Assembly (NCBI GenBank): GCA_013416795.1
Contig: RQSC01000009.1
Location: 174,280-211,059 of the forward strand
Length of the DNA: 36,780 nt
Origin: Prasinococcaceae sp. CCMP 1430
Taxonomy: Eukaryota; Prasinodermophyta; Palmophyllophyceae; Prasinococcales; Prasinococcaceae
Direction of reading: 5' to 3'
In this document: positions 16,992-27,382 of the stretch, piece after piece
How positions within the stretch are numbered: position 1 is the stretch's first letter
Layout: each line of letters opens with the position of its first letter
Notes under the pieces: generated by a model
What the model saw: only the letters and a program-made list of their open reading frames with translations
What the model was told of the DNA's origin: nothing
The model's database searches: none
Translations under genes and position numbers: made by a program

Positions 16992-19900
16992 CTACCGTCC
17001 GCCCCAGAAGCGCCACCACGGCGCCTTCTCCGAGTCGCTGCCGCTGTCGGGGGTGTGCTCGTCACCCGTGGCGCGCTGGGAGGCATCGCTGGCGCTGCTG
17101 CGGCTGCTCCACAGCCGCCACCACGGCCGTCGCTGATCATCGTAGAGTTGCTGCGACGCTCCCTGCTCTCGGCGCGAGGAGCCTGCGCCAGCGCGCCGCG
17201 ACTCGTCGTTTGGCAGCACTCGCGTTCCGTGGGACCTCCTGAAGGCCCGCTCGTTGCTCACGACAGCTCCCAAGCCCAGAAAGCGGCGGTTTGCTCTCAC
17301 GCGCTTGTCGTTCAGTTCTTCCAGGTAGTGCTCCTTGTCCTGCTCGTTGACGACGCCCTCCTTGTACAGGTCCTCAACCACATGGGCCTCGCGGGTGAGC
17401 ATGAGATTGATGACCTGGACCGTGCGCAGGTTTTCCAGGACCTCGGGCCTCACCTCGGCGAGTCGCTGCAGGTAGGCCAGAGCGTGCGCTTCGTTCACCT
17501 CGGACATCTCGTGGAGGCGGGTGAGCTCGTTCTTCACGGTTGAGTGGCATATGGAGATCTCCTCCCCCGTCACATCCTCCTCGTGCGTCCCGGGCCCGGC
17601 GATGGGCTGGGGAAGGACGACGTGATGCGTCTTCGTTCGCTTGAGCATCTCGCCGCTAGAAGAGAGCCGCTCGTACAGATCCATGCCACGCCCGTGCACG
17701 CGGGCCGCGGGTCGCGGCGAGGACGAGCCGCCGGCGGTCGCAGCATGGTCGTCCATAGCCTCGACCTCCGCCTGGGCATTGATGGCGTTGGCGTCCTGCT
17801 CGAGTAGCTGCTCGCCGTCGGGGGCCGGTACGTCGCCGGTCAGGGGGGCCATAACTTCGCGGCCCATGTTGATCATCGCACGTCCTCCTGTCGAAATGTC
17901 GTTCGCGATGCCCTGCCCAGCTTCCGCAAAAGCTTCAACGGTCGCGCGGGCAGTCTTTTCAGCGCGCTCGCGCGCACCGGGCGCAGCTTTCAGTGTGGCG
18001 GTGATTGCGTAGCGCCTCGGGCGGCTGTGACCCGCGAGCGCGCTGAGGTCCAGCTCCGATTGCGTGCGATGTCTCATGTTGGCGTGGCCTCGAGTAGAAG
18101 AGTCTTCCTCTAAGGAGCTCAGTGTCATCTGTTCGGTGAACTCGCGCCCACCTTCCTTGGCCTCGGGCCTGCCACCGGGGGGCGGGGAGCCGTCCTCCGA
18201 TGATCGATGGGACTCGCGCTCCTTCTTGCGCGCAATGCGACGCACGCCCGCGCCGAGCACGCGGCGCAGAAATGCGGTCGCCTCGCGGTGTGCCAGGATG
18301 TACGAGACCGCCAGGGAAGCACCCGTGACGACATCGTTGGAGAACGAGAAACCCACATACTGGCCGGCGAAGTAGTTCGCCCGCGCCCACAGGCGCTGGT
18401 ACCAGGTTCGAAGCTCTTTGCCTTCAGGGCAGTGGCGCTTGAGGACGTCCCAGTCACTGAACATTTCCATGCTCACCTGCTCGATGGCCTCGTCGGTCAC
18501 GTCGATGAGCACGTTGGCGGCGCGCTCCTCGAGGTAGCCCTCGGTGAGCTGGTTCCAATACGCGCGCTGCAGTCCCATGTAGAAGCGCGTGCGCAGCTCC
18601 TTTGACACGCTGCAGCGCACCGAGGTGTACACCTTCTCGCGCCTCTGGTCCTCGCTGACGTCGGTCTTCCATGCCTTCGCCTCCTCTGACTCTACCTGAA
18701 GAGTCGCAGTGCGCCGCAGCATCTCGAGCACGGCGCCGCCCGTCTCCGCATGGCCCTTGGCCCTGGCGTCGTGCTCTCGCATGGCGAAGCCATGTGCAAA
18801 GCCCTTCTTGGTCGCGAGCTCGTTGAGGGCTGCCACTGACGCATCGCGCGACATTGACGTCATATGCGGCGAAGAAGAATGCGCATCGCCCGTGACCACG
18901 CCGAGGTCTGCTACGGAGCGTATGACCCTGGCATTCACTTTCTCGTAGGCCATTGCGTCAGCGTCCTGGCTGTCTTCGCTTCCAAATGTGCCCGAGCGCT
19001 CGGCGTTCTCCTGTGCGGCGAGATCGAGCACGCGCTTCGAGAGGCTCCTGGAAGCGGAGTGCGTCATCGTGGCCTCGGGACTCGTCGGCAAAGACGACGG
19101 GGACCCAGGCTGCGGAGGCGAGGGTGGCGGGCTTGTGGACGCAGGCGTGGAGGGCAGCGTCTCGGGTTCGGCGGGGGGCGCCGCCTCTGACGTGGAGTCC
19201 CGCGTCGCTGCTACAGTGCGCCCGCACGCTCTGCCACTACCGCTGCCCTCTCTCGCCGCGCGCTCCTCGCCCTCGGCGTCCTCCATGACCGTAGAGATCC
19301 TGCTGGGGGAGCTATTCGACGTCGGCGATAATTTCGGCGCCCCTTCTTCGGCGACGTCTTCTGCGTCGGTACCAGCGAGACCTTTTTCGAAGCCGTCTTT
19401 GCCTCTCTCGACGCCGTCCATGCCCAAAGCAAGGCTCATCTCGGGGACCTGCTGCGATTCTTCGATGGGGCCGAGCGATACGTACTGAGCGACGATGTCG
19501 CGCTTGGCGCTGCCGCCCAAAATGGAATCAAGCACTCCGTGTTTCACCCTGCGGAAGTCACGGGTGACCTTGTAGGTCACATATTCCTTGGCTTCCTGCT
19601 GGAGCGCCTCGTGCGCGGCGGTTGGGTCCTCGATCACGCCAAGGAACTTTGCGACGTACGGCGTCGTGGGTCCATTGAAGAGCAGCGTCGCCATGACGAT
19701 GAATGACGTGAAGAAGATGACCAACGCTCTATCCCGTTCGCTTGCTTCCACTGCGGTCTCCTCCCACGTGCTATCTCAGCGCGCCGCGCGTCCAAATGCG
19801 GGTGGGTCGGGAGGGGGTGAGGCGATCGGGTGGCTCCTGTTGTCAGCGCTTCATACAATCGCTTTGATGCGCCATGACGTGGCCATAGCACAAGCGCTCT

Positions 19901-21320
19901 AGCCGGCCAGTCAAGCGAGCAGAGCATGCTTGTCCGCCGACGTGCACGCGTGCACTGCGAGGAAGCGAGCGCTTCAAAGGTGAATCTGAAAAATGCATCT
20001 TGGGGCGTCCGGGCGCGCTGGAAGCGACACCGCGTCCCCAACGTACATCGCGAGCGACAGGCCGACGGCGCCGCGCAGGCCGCCGTGCGACATGACGAAA
20101 GCGTCGCGCCATGTAAGTCCGTAGCCCGTGCGTGACAGGATGGGCAAGAGGAGAAGGAGGACGACGAGCCTGATGAGATACACAAAGACGAACAGCAGAA
20201 ATGCCCAGCCCCAATCTTGTCCTTGGATCTGGCACTCAAGAGTCGCCCCGCAGAAGATGCGCGAGGCTACAATGGTGCCTGCCAGGAAGAAAATGACAGT
20301 ATTAGCGACGTACTCGATGAACTCCCAGACCGAAGTCACGAATTCGCCCTTATCACCGACGAGGAGGTACGTTGTGGCGCCCGCGGCGATCACAAGGCCC
20401 ATCGTGACGACGGTGAGAACGCCGGACGCCTCGGCGTTGAACTCCGACACGAAAAAGCCGAGATACGCCGCTGCCACGGTGATGCCTGCCTGGAGGATGG
20501 CGTCGAGGCCTGTGAAGCCGATCCAGATGGCGGCGACCAGACCGAAGCCGAGTCCGATGGCGGGACCGCCGAGCACGCTGCGAGCGAAGAACCCAATCAC
20601 CCCGCCCGCGCTGTAGCTGATGCCATTCTGCAGGTTGAGGAAGAGTCGGAACATGACGGCCGCGCTGCCGTCATTCAGCAGGCTCTCGCCCGTGATGACG
20701 ACGGTCAGAGCGCGCGGTGCCCCCAGCTCCTTTAGGAGCGCGACCACGGCGACTGGATCGGTGGCGGACAGGATTGACCCAAGCGCCATAGCGGTGTACC
20801 AGTTCCAGTTGTACGGAAAGACGTACTTCCCGACCACGGCCGTGAGGAACGCACCCAGACCCACAGCGACGAACGCCAGAATGAGGATCTGGATGATCGA
20901 TTTCTTGAATATGTGGACGTTGGTGGCCATCGCATCGGCCATGACGAGCGCCGGAAGGAACGCGAAGAGCACCAGCTCCCCGTTGATAAAGACCCAGGCT
21001 TCTGTCGCAGGATAGAGCGTCCCAAGGCTGCCATTGGAGGCAGGCGGGGTACCATCCCCGACGAGACTGCTCGGAAAGCCAGTTTCGCTCCACCAGAGGC
21101 CGAGCAAAAATCCGACTATTAGAACTGCAGCGGTGTACGGCACCTTGGAGATGAAGAACGTGTTTCGCGCCAGCGTCGCCACGTGCCGCGCGACAAGCCC
21201 CCAGAAGAGCGCGAAGAAGAAGTACAGGATCGGCAGGAACGGCTCCTCAGTGAGTTGCGATTCTCCTCCCTCTCCATGCTCGAGCAGCACGCGCTTCAGC
21301 GTGCGCGCGACCGTCGCCAT
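16992..21320 (-). CDS. SOS1: SOS1/NHX7-type Na+/H+ antiporter (two exons)
   Basis: This is a CPA1 antiporter, predicted to export Na+ across the plasma membrane against H+. Exon 1 (ATG 21320 to about 20031) encodes about 12 membrane helices with 'ATDPVAVVALL', the ion-binding 'GESLLNDGSAAV' and 'SHGGLRGAVGLSLAM'. Exon 2 (from about 19767 down to TAG 16992) continues with the last helix, 'ALVIFFTSFIVMATLLFNG', and a long cytosolic tail. The tail has the two blocks diagnostic of SOS1: 'GLQRAYWNQLTEGYLEERAA' (about 18520-18580) with 'NYFAGQYVGFSF', and 'ALAYLQRLAEVRPEVLENLR' (about 17425-17485). The donor is probably GTGTCG at 20030; the acceptor is ambiguous (19755-19770), so the junction is approximate. 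The protein is about 1350 residues. The tail carries Ser/Pro/acidic inserts, a candidate phospho-regulatory region. I see no cyclic-nucleotide-binding domain, which plant SOS1 has between or after these blocks. Confidence 0.88.
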
Positions 21321-21559
21321 GGCGGCAGCTCAGGCGCTGCCGCAATCTTTCTACCCTCCCTCCCTCGAGGCCCCTGCCACTACGCAGCGGGAGCGCGACG
21401 GAGCCTTGCTCATGTATCTATCCCCCACCGGATGTGGCGCGTACCGCGTCGCGGCCGTGTTGAACGCAGCGAAAAAACACGCCCGGCGCGTTTGGCGGCG
21501 CCGCCGGCGCCGCCGGCGTCGCGCCGCTCCGCTTCGCGGAGCGGCGCACCCGACCAACC

Positions 21560-21560
<1 letters not shown>

Positions 21561-21611
<51 letters not shown>
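21561..21611. repeat. Homopolymer C51 (G51 on the minus strand)
   Basis: Fifty-one consecutive C residues. The length in a draft assembly is unreliable, but the tract is clear. Confidence 0.9.
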
Positions 21612-21774
21612 AGTGTGTGGCACCGTGTGGCACCGCCCCCCTCCCACCCCGCCGTCAGCATCGTGCGGGCACACCCCACCCGAAGATATTCTGGAGAGTC
21701 GTGCCATCCATCGCTCGCGTCCCACACCCACACACCACTATGCACACAATCCCCATCAAGATTTTCAAACCATT

Positions 21775-21793
21775 TTTAGGGTTTAGGGTTTAG
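21775..21793 (+). repeat. Interstitial telomere-like repeat (TTTAGGG)n
   Basis: Two full and one partial copy of TTTAGGG, the plant/green-algal-type telomere unit, at the left edge of an AT-rich island between two genes. Confidence 0.7.
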
Positions 21794-22324
21794 TTTCGAA
21801 CGCGGCCAGAGCATCCAATTTGATGGCGCGCGCGATCGGCCTGGCGTGCACATCTGACGGAGGAGTGAATCCTTGGCGCGCTGGAACGAATCATGTGTGC
21901 GGCATCCGCGATCGAATTTACGTGCTTTTATTCTAAATTTTGAAAATTTTGGAACGAAGTTTCGCAGCAAAGAAAAAATTTCCTCACTACGAACTTAAGG
22001 TCAAAATGAACTAAAGAGAATAAAAAAGAGAAAAGAATACTGCAAAAAAATCGTGATTCTGCGATCGCGCTGCGGAATAAACGCGCGCGCGGCGCCGCCG
22101 GTGCTGTCGGCGCGCACGGTCACAGTGTGCGCGCCACAGCGCGCGCCGGGGGCGGGAGCGGCGGGGGTCCTCGCGAGCCTGCGCCGGAGTGGGGCGGGGT
22201 GAGGCTGCCGCAGCGGTCGCCGCAATCGCAGATCGCCGGCGCGGCCGGCGGCATCCTGAGCGTCCCCGCGAACTCCCAGGGCGAGCGCGAGCCAGGCCCG
22301 CGCGCGCTGCCCGACGGGCTCGCG

Positions 22325-24090
22325 ATGGCGGGCGCGTTCGGCGGCGTGCATTCGCTCACCGAGCTGCCGGCCTTTTCGTCCCAGCACACGCGGTACGCGC
22401 TGAGCGCGGAGGATGCCAAGCGCGACGCGCGCCTGTACGACGTCCTCACCAAGGGGCTGGAGTCCTATGGGGCGAACAACAAGAGCAGCGAGCTGCGCAA
22501 GAAGCCGACATTCTTCCGGCGCGACCGAGGCGCGTCAATCATTTGGGACGCCGACGACAACATCGAATTGCTCCGCCGCCGCCTGGTGGACGCCGGCGAG
22601 CTCAAGGCTGACGAGGACGAATACCTCAACCACCCCGTGGAGAGCGTTTTGGCGCGCTTCCTGCGCGCGAGAGAGGGCAACACGGACGAAGCGTACGATC
22701 AATTCATGCGCATGTGTGCGTGGAGGCGTGAAGAGGCGGTCGACCGCATCGTCGAGGAGGACTTTCCCGAGCACGCTCAATTGGAAGCACTGTACCCTCA
22801 CTACTTCATGCGCACTGACCGGCTGCAGCGCCCGGTTTCCTACGTGAATCTCGGCGGTAGCGACCTCGACAAGATCTTGGAGCTGATGTCGCCGGAGCGT
22901 TTTCTCCGCTACGACCTGCTGCTACGGGAACTGGCCATGCGCTATCACTACCCCAAGCTGTGGGGCGAGTACGGCACCTGCATCGATCAGAGCGTGTGCA
23001 TCGTTGATCTCAAGGGCTTCTCTCTCTCGCAATTCTCGAAGCAGGCGAGAGAGCTCATGACTCGCGCGGCGCACAAGGACCAAGAGTTCTATCCGGAAAT
23101 GCTCGGCAAGGCCTTCGTCATTAACGCCCCAACGACCTTCAGGTATGCTCGTGGACGCTCCCGCCCACCCCGTGTGCGGTACCAAACATTCGCTGACGCA
23201 CGCGTTGCACGACTGTCGGTTTATCTGACGCGCCCGGACGCCGACGATCTTGCAGGGTGGTGTGGGCCATACTGAAGACCCTCATCGGGCGGCGCACGCA
23301 GGACAAGGTCACGGTGTGCGGGAAGAACTTCCAAAAAAAGCTTCACGCCGCAATTCATGTGCGTGCACGTGCGCAACCCACTCCAGTCTCCACCTGCCTG
23401 CGCGCATTCTGTGTGGATCGCTTGCATCGCTCTCTGGCCATCGCCCACGGCTGACGCGCTCGCGCGCGCCCACAGCCCGACAACCTCCCTGCATTTCTCG
23501 GAGGCACGCAGCGGGAGGTGAAGGTGGACGTGTTCAGGGAGTATCTCGAGGCGGCCCGCGCGGACTTGGCCGCCAATGACGGTGAAGGACTCGAGACCTC
23601 TCCCGCGGCCTCGCTGATCGGGAGTGCTAGGCCTGCTGCGGCTCCAGAGCCCGCCGAGGACGCCGTCGCAGCTGGTGACACCAACGGCGCGCTAGAACGC
23701 CTTGTTACCGCCAAAGACGCATCGGAGGGCTTGCTCATGCCACCGCTTCAGCAAATGGATACAGCAGAATGCGGCGCTGTCCCGAGGAGCGACGTGGGCT
23801 CGCAGAGCATGGTAGCCACGCCACATGGCGCCGACGCGGGCGAGATGACGTCATCGACAGCAGCGCCAGACAGCGTTGCGAGCGGCAGCAGCGTCGATCC
23901 GATCATCAAGCCCGCCCATGGGCGCATGGTGGTACTGGTCGGGGGTGTTGCACGCCACGTGCTGCTGGCGACGTGGCACTACGCGCTCGTGTCGCTGCTG
24001 TTGTCGGCGTTCAGGCTGGCGCTCAGTACATGGGCGACATCTCCCGAGACGAACGCGAAGGCATACGACTGGCGAGCGATCTTTGTATGA
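22325..24090 (+). CDS. CRAL-TRIO (Sec14-like) lipid-binding protein with C-terminal membrane segment (three exons)
   Basis: Exons are 22325-23142, 23256-23358 and 23476-24090. The introns are 23143-23255 (GTATGC...TTGCAG, restores AGG) and 23359-23475 (GTGCGT...CCACAG, phase 0). The joined 512-residue protein keeps one frame. A CRAL-TRIO_N helix bundle holds 'SVLARFLRAREGNTDEAYDQF'. The lipid pocket follows: 'QSVCIVDLKGFSLSQF', 'FYPEMLGKAFVINAPTTFR' across the first junction, then 'VVWAILKTLIGRRTQDKV' and 'LPAFLGGT' in exon 3. This is the full Sec14 order. Members move or present phosphatidylinositol or other lipids at membranes. A Ser/Thr/Ala-rich linker leads to a hydrophobic segment (about 23930-24035) near the C-terminus. 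ATG 22325 is the first in a frame open from 22127. It sits head-to-head with SOS1 and tail-to-tail with the endosomal exchanger (94 bp between stops). Confidence 0.9.
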
Positions 24091-24184
24091 GCGACTGGAA
24101 GGCGTTCCTCGAGGAACGGTAAGACAAAACTGACTGCTTCGTTCGCATTTTATAGGCCCTGCCACAGTATGTTCAATGTTCACT

Positions 24185-26341
24185 TCAAGTCATCTCTCGC
24201 TCGCCATCGCTATCGCCACCTGATGGCCCAAAGGCAGCACCGGGAGAGGTGGGCGAAGCAGGCGAAGCAGAGGCGTGTGGGCTTTGTGGTACGCTGGTGG
24301 AGCCCGTGCGCTTCAGCAGGTGACGCGCAAGCGTCGCGGTCTGCGATGCCGTGCGTTTGACGCGCGCGCCAGCCTTCGAACCAGCGCGGCGCACTTGCTC
24401 TGCTGAAATCTTCTCCCATGGAAGCGTCAAGCTCTTGCTCCTATGCACGTCGCGAACGTACTCGTCCAACTCGCCGCTGCCCGCATCTGCGCTGCTCGGG
24501 CCCGCGCGACCCGTGACCGGCGACATCTCGACCTCGCCTTTGTCTTGCTGCCCGTGGTGGCTCCCGTTGCCAGTGTCTCCGTTATTTCTGCCACTGGATG
24601 CCGTCCTGAGCAGCATCTCCAACTGGGCCTCGTTCGCAACGGGCTCTTTGAGATCCATGCGCCGAATGAGGAAGTCCGTGGTGCCGCCGATGACAATGAC
24701 AGTCGTGAGAACAATTAGCGCTGTGGTCGTGAAGATCGCGTCCCCGACAAAACTCGCGCTCTCGAGCGCAGCCTGTTGCTGGGCCCCGTCGACGGCGGTG
24801 CCGTTGCCAGCCGCGCTTGCTGCGGCCTCCTCGACGGCGCGCGCAAGGACCGACGACCGGAATCGAAGAGCGAGGGCGAAGGCGATCGCGCCGCGTAGGC
24901 CTGCCCACCAGAGCATCAGTTTGTGGCTCCACGGTATTGCTCGAGCCTTGCGAGTGCGCACCGCATTGACCATGCGCACCATCGGGAATATGTTGCACGC
25001 CCTGGCCACCAGGCACGCCACCAGCGAGACCACGAAGAACACTGGCGCGAAATCCATGGGCTGGATGAGCACTGCAGTGCCCATATACACGAAAACTCCG
25101 GTTTCGGCGATCTTCGCGAGCGCACGGTAAAACTCGATTGACACGGCGCGCGCGCCGGGAGATGCCACAGGCCTCGCGTAGCGCGCCATCGCAATACCAC
25201 AAAATAGAATGGCGACGATGCCCGAGAGCTTTGCGTAATCGGCGAGCATGTAGGCCGCGAGCGGCGCGAGCAGCAACACAGAGAGCTCGAACGTCGCATA
25301 CTCCGCCTCCTCGTGCTCTGCGGCGTCGAGCTCCTGCTCCTCCGCAACGTCACGGTGCCTGCCCATCAAGTAGTCCTCGTCATTGCCATTGGCCTCCTGA
25401 ATGTCAATCCCCACCCCTCCGTGTCCATTCGCGCCTGAGGCCGCGCCGTCGTCCTCATCGTACCCCCCGCTCACTGGGCCATAAGTGTGCTCGTCCTTCG
25501 AGTTGGCCGCTCGCGTTCTGGCCTTCTCCTCGCTGCTTTCCCAGAAGCGCCACCAGCAAATGAGCCGCACCAGGAGTGCTGTGCACACGCCGATGATGAG
25601 CGAGCCGAAGAAAACGAGCATGAAGGACAAAACACCGCCGGCCACCGCTCCGGCCGTCAGCTCGGTGTCCTTGAACGAATCGAGCGTCGTATACAGCACG
25701 ATGGCGACCGCGTCGTTAAGCACGGATTCGCCATAGATCAGCGACCAAAGGTTGAGGTCCGCGCCGACCTTCTGAAAAATGCTCAGCACCGTCACGGGAT
25801 CGGTCGCGCTAATGAGCGAGCCGAAGAGCAGCGCGTCCAGCAGCGTGATCGGGAAGGAAATGCCCACCGCGCCCGCGCCATAGCAGATGAGCCCAACGAG
25901 CACCGCGCTCACCGCCGTGCCGATGAATGCGAAGACGAGGATGGCGCCGAAGTTCTTGACGAAGCGAAAGAGCGCCATCTGCGGCATGCAGTACCCGGAC
26001 TCGAAGATGATGGGCGGGAGCAGCACGAGGAAGAAAAGCTTGGGGTCGAAATTGACCACGCTTGACAGGCTCAGCCCTCCGATGCCATCGGAGGAATCCG
26101 CGTCCACGAAGCGCACCACCAGCCCAAAGACGAGGCCCGCGAGAAGGCCGACGGCAGCCTCGCTTATCCACATGAATTGATACCTGTCGAGCAGGGCGCC
26201 CGACGCGAGGACCCCCATCAGCAGCGAGATCGCCACGAAGAGGCCGAGCGCGCCCGCCTGCTCGGCGGCCTCGCCCTCAAGCTCTTCTACCGGCAGCACC
26301 TCCTCTTCGATCGCGGTCACATTGCTCGCGTTGCCGATCAT
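24185..26341 (-). CDS. Endosomal-type Na+(K+)/H+ exchanger, NHE6/7/9-NHX5/6 group
   Basis: This is a CPA1 cation/proton exchanger, predicted to set lumenal pH of Golgi/endosomal compartments. ATG 26341 gives MIGNASNVTAIEEEV; the frame upstream has only non-ATG starts. About 12 hydrophobic segments are present. The family motifs are 'VNFDPKLFFLVLLPPIIFESGY' (amiloride-region helix; about 25990-26060), 'SATDPVTVL' (about 25785-25810), 'GESVLNDAVAIVLY' with the catalytic Asn-Asp pair (about 25700-25740), and 'WWAGLRGAIAFALAL' (about 24865-24910). The combination 'FDP-x-x-FF' with 'GESVLNDAVAIVL' places it with NHE6/7/9 rather than the plasma-membrane NHEs. An acidic, low-complexity loop (about 25320-25510) interrupts the membrane domain between predicted helices. 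The cytosolic tail is about 170 residues, Ser-rich and basic. A second insert (about 24745-24860) lies before the last helix. No introns were seen in the frame. Confidence 0.92.
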   Translation of the reverse strand: MIGNASNVTAIEEEVLPVEELEGEAAEQAGALGLFVAISLLMGVLASGALLDRYQFMWISEAAVGLLAGLVFGLVVRFVDADSSDGIGGLSLSSVVNFDPKLFFLVLLPPIIFESGYCMPQMALFRFVKNFGAILVFAFIGTAVSAVLVGLICYGAGAVGISFPITLLDALLFGSLISATDPVTVLSIFQKVGADLNLWSLIYGESVLNDAVAIVLYTTLDSFKDTELTAGAVAGGVLSFMLVFFGSLIIGVCTALLVRLICWWRFWESSEEKARTRAANSKDEHTYGPVSGGYDEDDGAASGANGHGGVGIDIQEANGNDEDYLMGRHRDVAEEQELDAAEHEEAEYATFELSVLLLAPLAAYMLADYAKLSGIVAILFCGIAMARYARPVASPGARAVSIEFYRALAKIAETGVFVYMGTAVLIQPMDFAPVFFVVSLVACLVARACNIFPMVRMVNAVRTRKARAIPWSHKLMLWWAGLRGAIAFALALRFRSSVLARAVEEAAASAAGNGTAVDGAQQQAALESASFVGDAIFTTTALIVLTTVIVIGGTTDFLIRRMDLKEPVANEAQLEMLLRTASSGRNNGDTGNGSHHGQQDKGEVEMSPVTGRAGPSSADAGSGELDEYVRDVHRSKSLTLPWEKISAEQVRRAGSKAGARVKRTASQTATLARHLLKRTGSTSVPQSPHASASPASPTSPGAAFGPSGGDSDGEREMT

Positions 26342-26589
26342 CGCTGCCGCGCGGGCAGAGGCCCCTCCGGTCACGCGCGCTGCGGCGGCGCGTGCCGCCG
26401 CGCCCTCCCGCAAGGAGCAACAGCACTTGCCGCCGGCCGGCGGCTGATTCGCTCCCGCGAAAAAGCGCAGGCACGCGCTCCCCTATCCGGGAACGCCCTC
26501 GCGCACGGCGCGGTCCCAGGCCGCGCGAGCGCCCCACGACCTCCCCCCCCCCCTCTCTCTCCCCCTTCTCTTTCGCAGACAATAGCGAG

Positions 26590-26620
<31 letters not shown>

Positions 26621-27382
26621 TTCCCTCCTCCTCCCCCTCCCCACGGGGGGGCACACTCAACCCGGCCGAGGTGTGGCACGCCCCGCAGCGCGCGCCGCCG
26701 CGCAAGCCACAACCGCCCTCGCGCGCGCGCGAGAAAAAAAAAGAAAAAAAACACGCATCTGAAATGATCTCGCCCGCAACGCGCCGCCAACTGCCAAAGT
26801 GCGCGCCGATTTTGTTCCGGTCGGAGACGCGTGATCACCTCTTGTGACGAACTCCGAGGCAATAAAGGGTCTATCTTGCCGAAATCATAATCAATATTGC
26901 TATTCATACTGTGCGATGGGGGTTTAGGTTCGGTGAGAAACCTTAAAAGAGAGGATCTCGCAGGCACGCAGCTCGCGTGGTCCGTTCGCGGCGCGAAAGG
27001 AGCCAGCGCCGCCGTTCCTTCTTGGGATGGCACGTGCTACGCAGCTCGCTACACGTGGAGTGTACGTGTGCGCGCGCACACACCGACGAACGCCGGAGGG
27101 GGACGAGGTGGAGAGCCGGGGCGCGCGAGCAGACCCAGCGGCTCGGCGATACCGCGTCACGCGCCGATCGGTGCATCCCGGTGTCGATGCATCACCGCCA
27201 GCGCGCTCGCCGCCGGAGGGAGCTGGCGGGCACTGGCGAGAGCTGGCGAGGCGACGGCGGCGCGGCCCATTCGAAGCAGCGGCGTAGGCGCAGTCAGAGG
27301 AGGCAGGGAGACGCGCCAGACGCGATTAAAGGAGACTTACAGTGCCACACTGGTACCAACGAACATTTGCAGTGCTGCCGCT
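26342..27382. promoter_or_regulatory. Intergenic region upstream of the NHE6-type exchanger
   Basis: About 1 kb between the exchanger start and the presequence-protease stop, both on the minus strand. It holds a C30 homopolymer (26591-26620), which is G30 on the exchanger's coding strand about 250 bp before its ATG, with a GTGTGGCAC string beyond it (near 26671). An A-rich run lies at 26733-26752 and an AT-richer island at about 26820-26960. Open frames in 26900-27340 are Arg/Ala/Gly-rich without domain patterns. I see no gene. Confidence 0.5.
26591..26620. repeat. Homopolymer C30 (G30 on the minus strand)
   Basis: Thirty consecutive C residues flanked by C/T-rich sequence, about 250 bp upstream of the exchanger start. 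Confidence 0.9.

Larger units (their letters stand above)
21321..22324. promoter_or_regulatory. Divergent intergenic region with poly-C, telomere-like repeat and AT-rich island
   Basis: This separates the antiporter (-) from the CRAL-TRIO gene (+). It contains an uninterrupted C51 (21561-21611), which is G51 on the antiporter's coding strand about 240 bp upstream of its ATG. GTGTGGCAC occurs twice just to the right. A (TTTAGGG)2.7 stretch lies at 21775-21793. An AT-rich island (about 21770-22080) is anomalous for this window. No RNA gene was recognised in it. The region 22127-22324 is open in frame with the CRAL-TRIO gene and may be 5' UTR or extra N-terminus. Confidence 0.6.

Noticed and set aside
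21775-21793. Telomere-type repeat as a true chromosome end
   Set aside because: Fewer than three copies, with intact genes on both sides.
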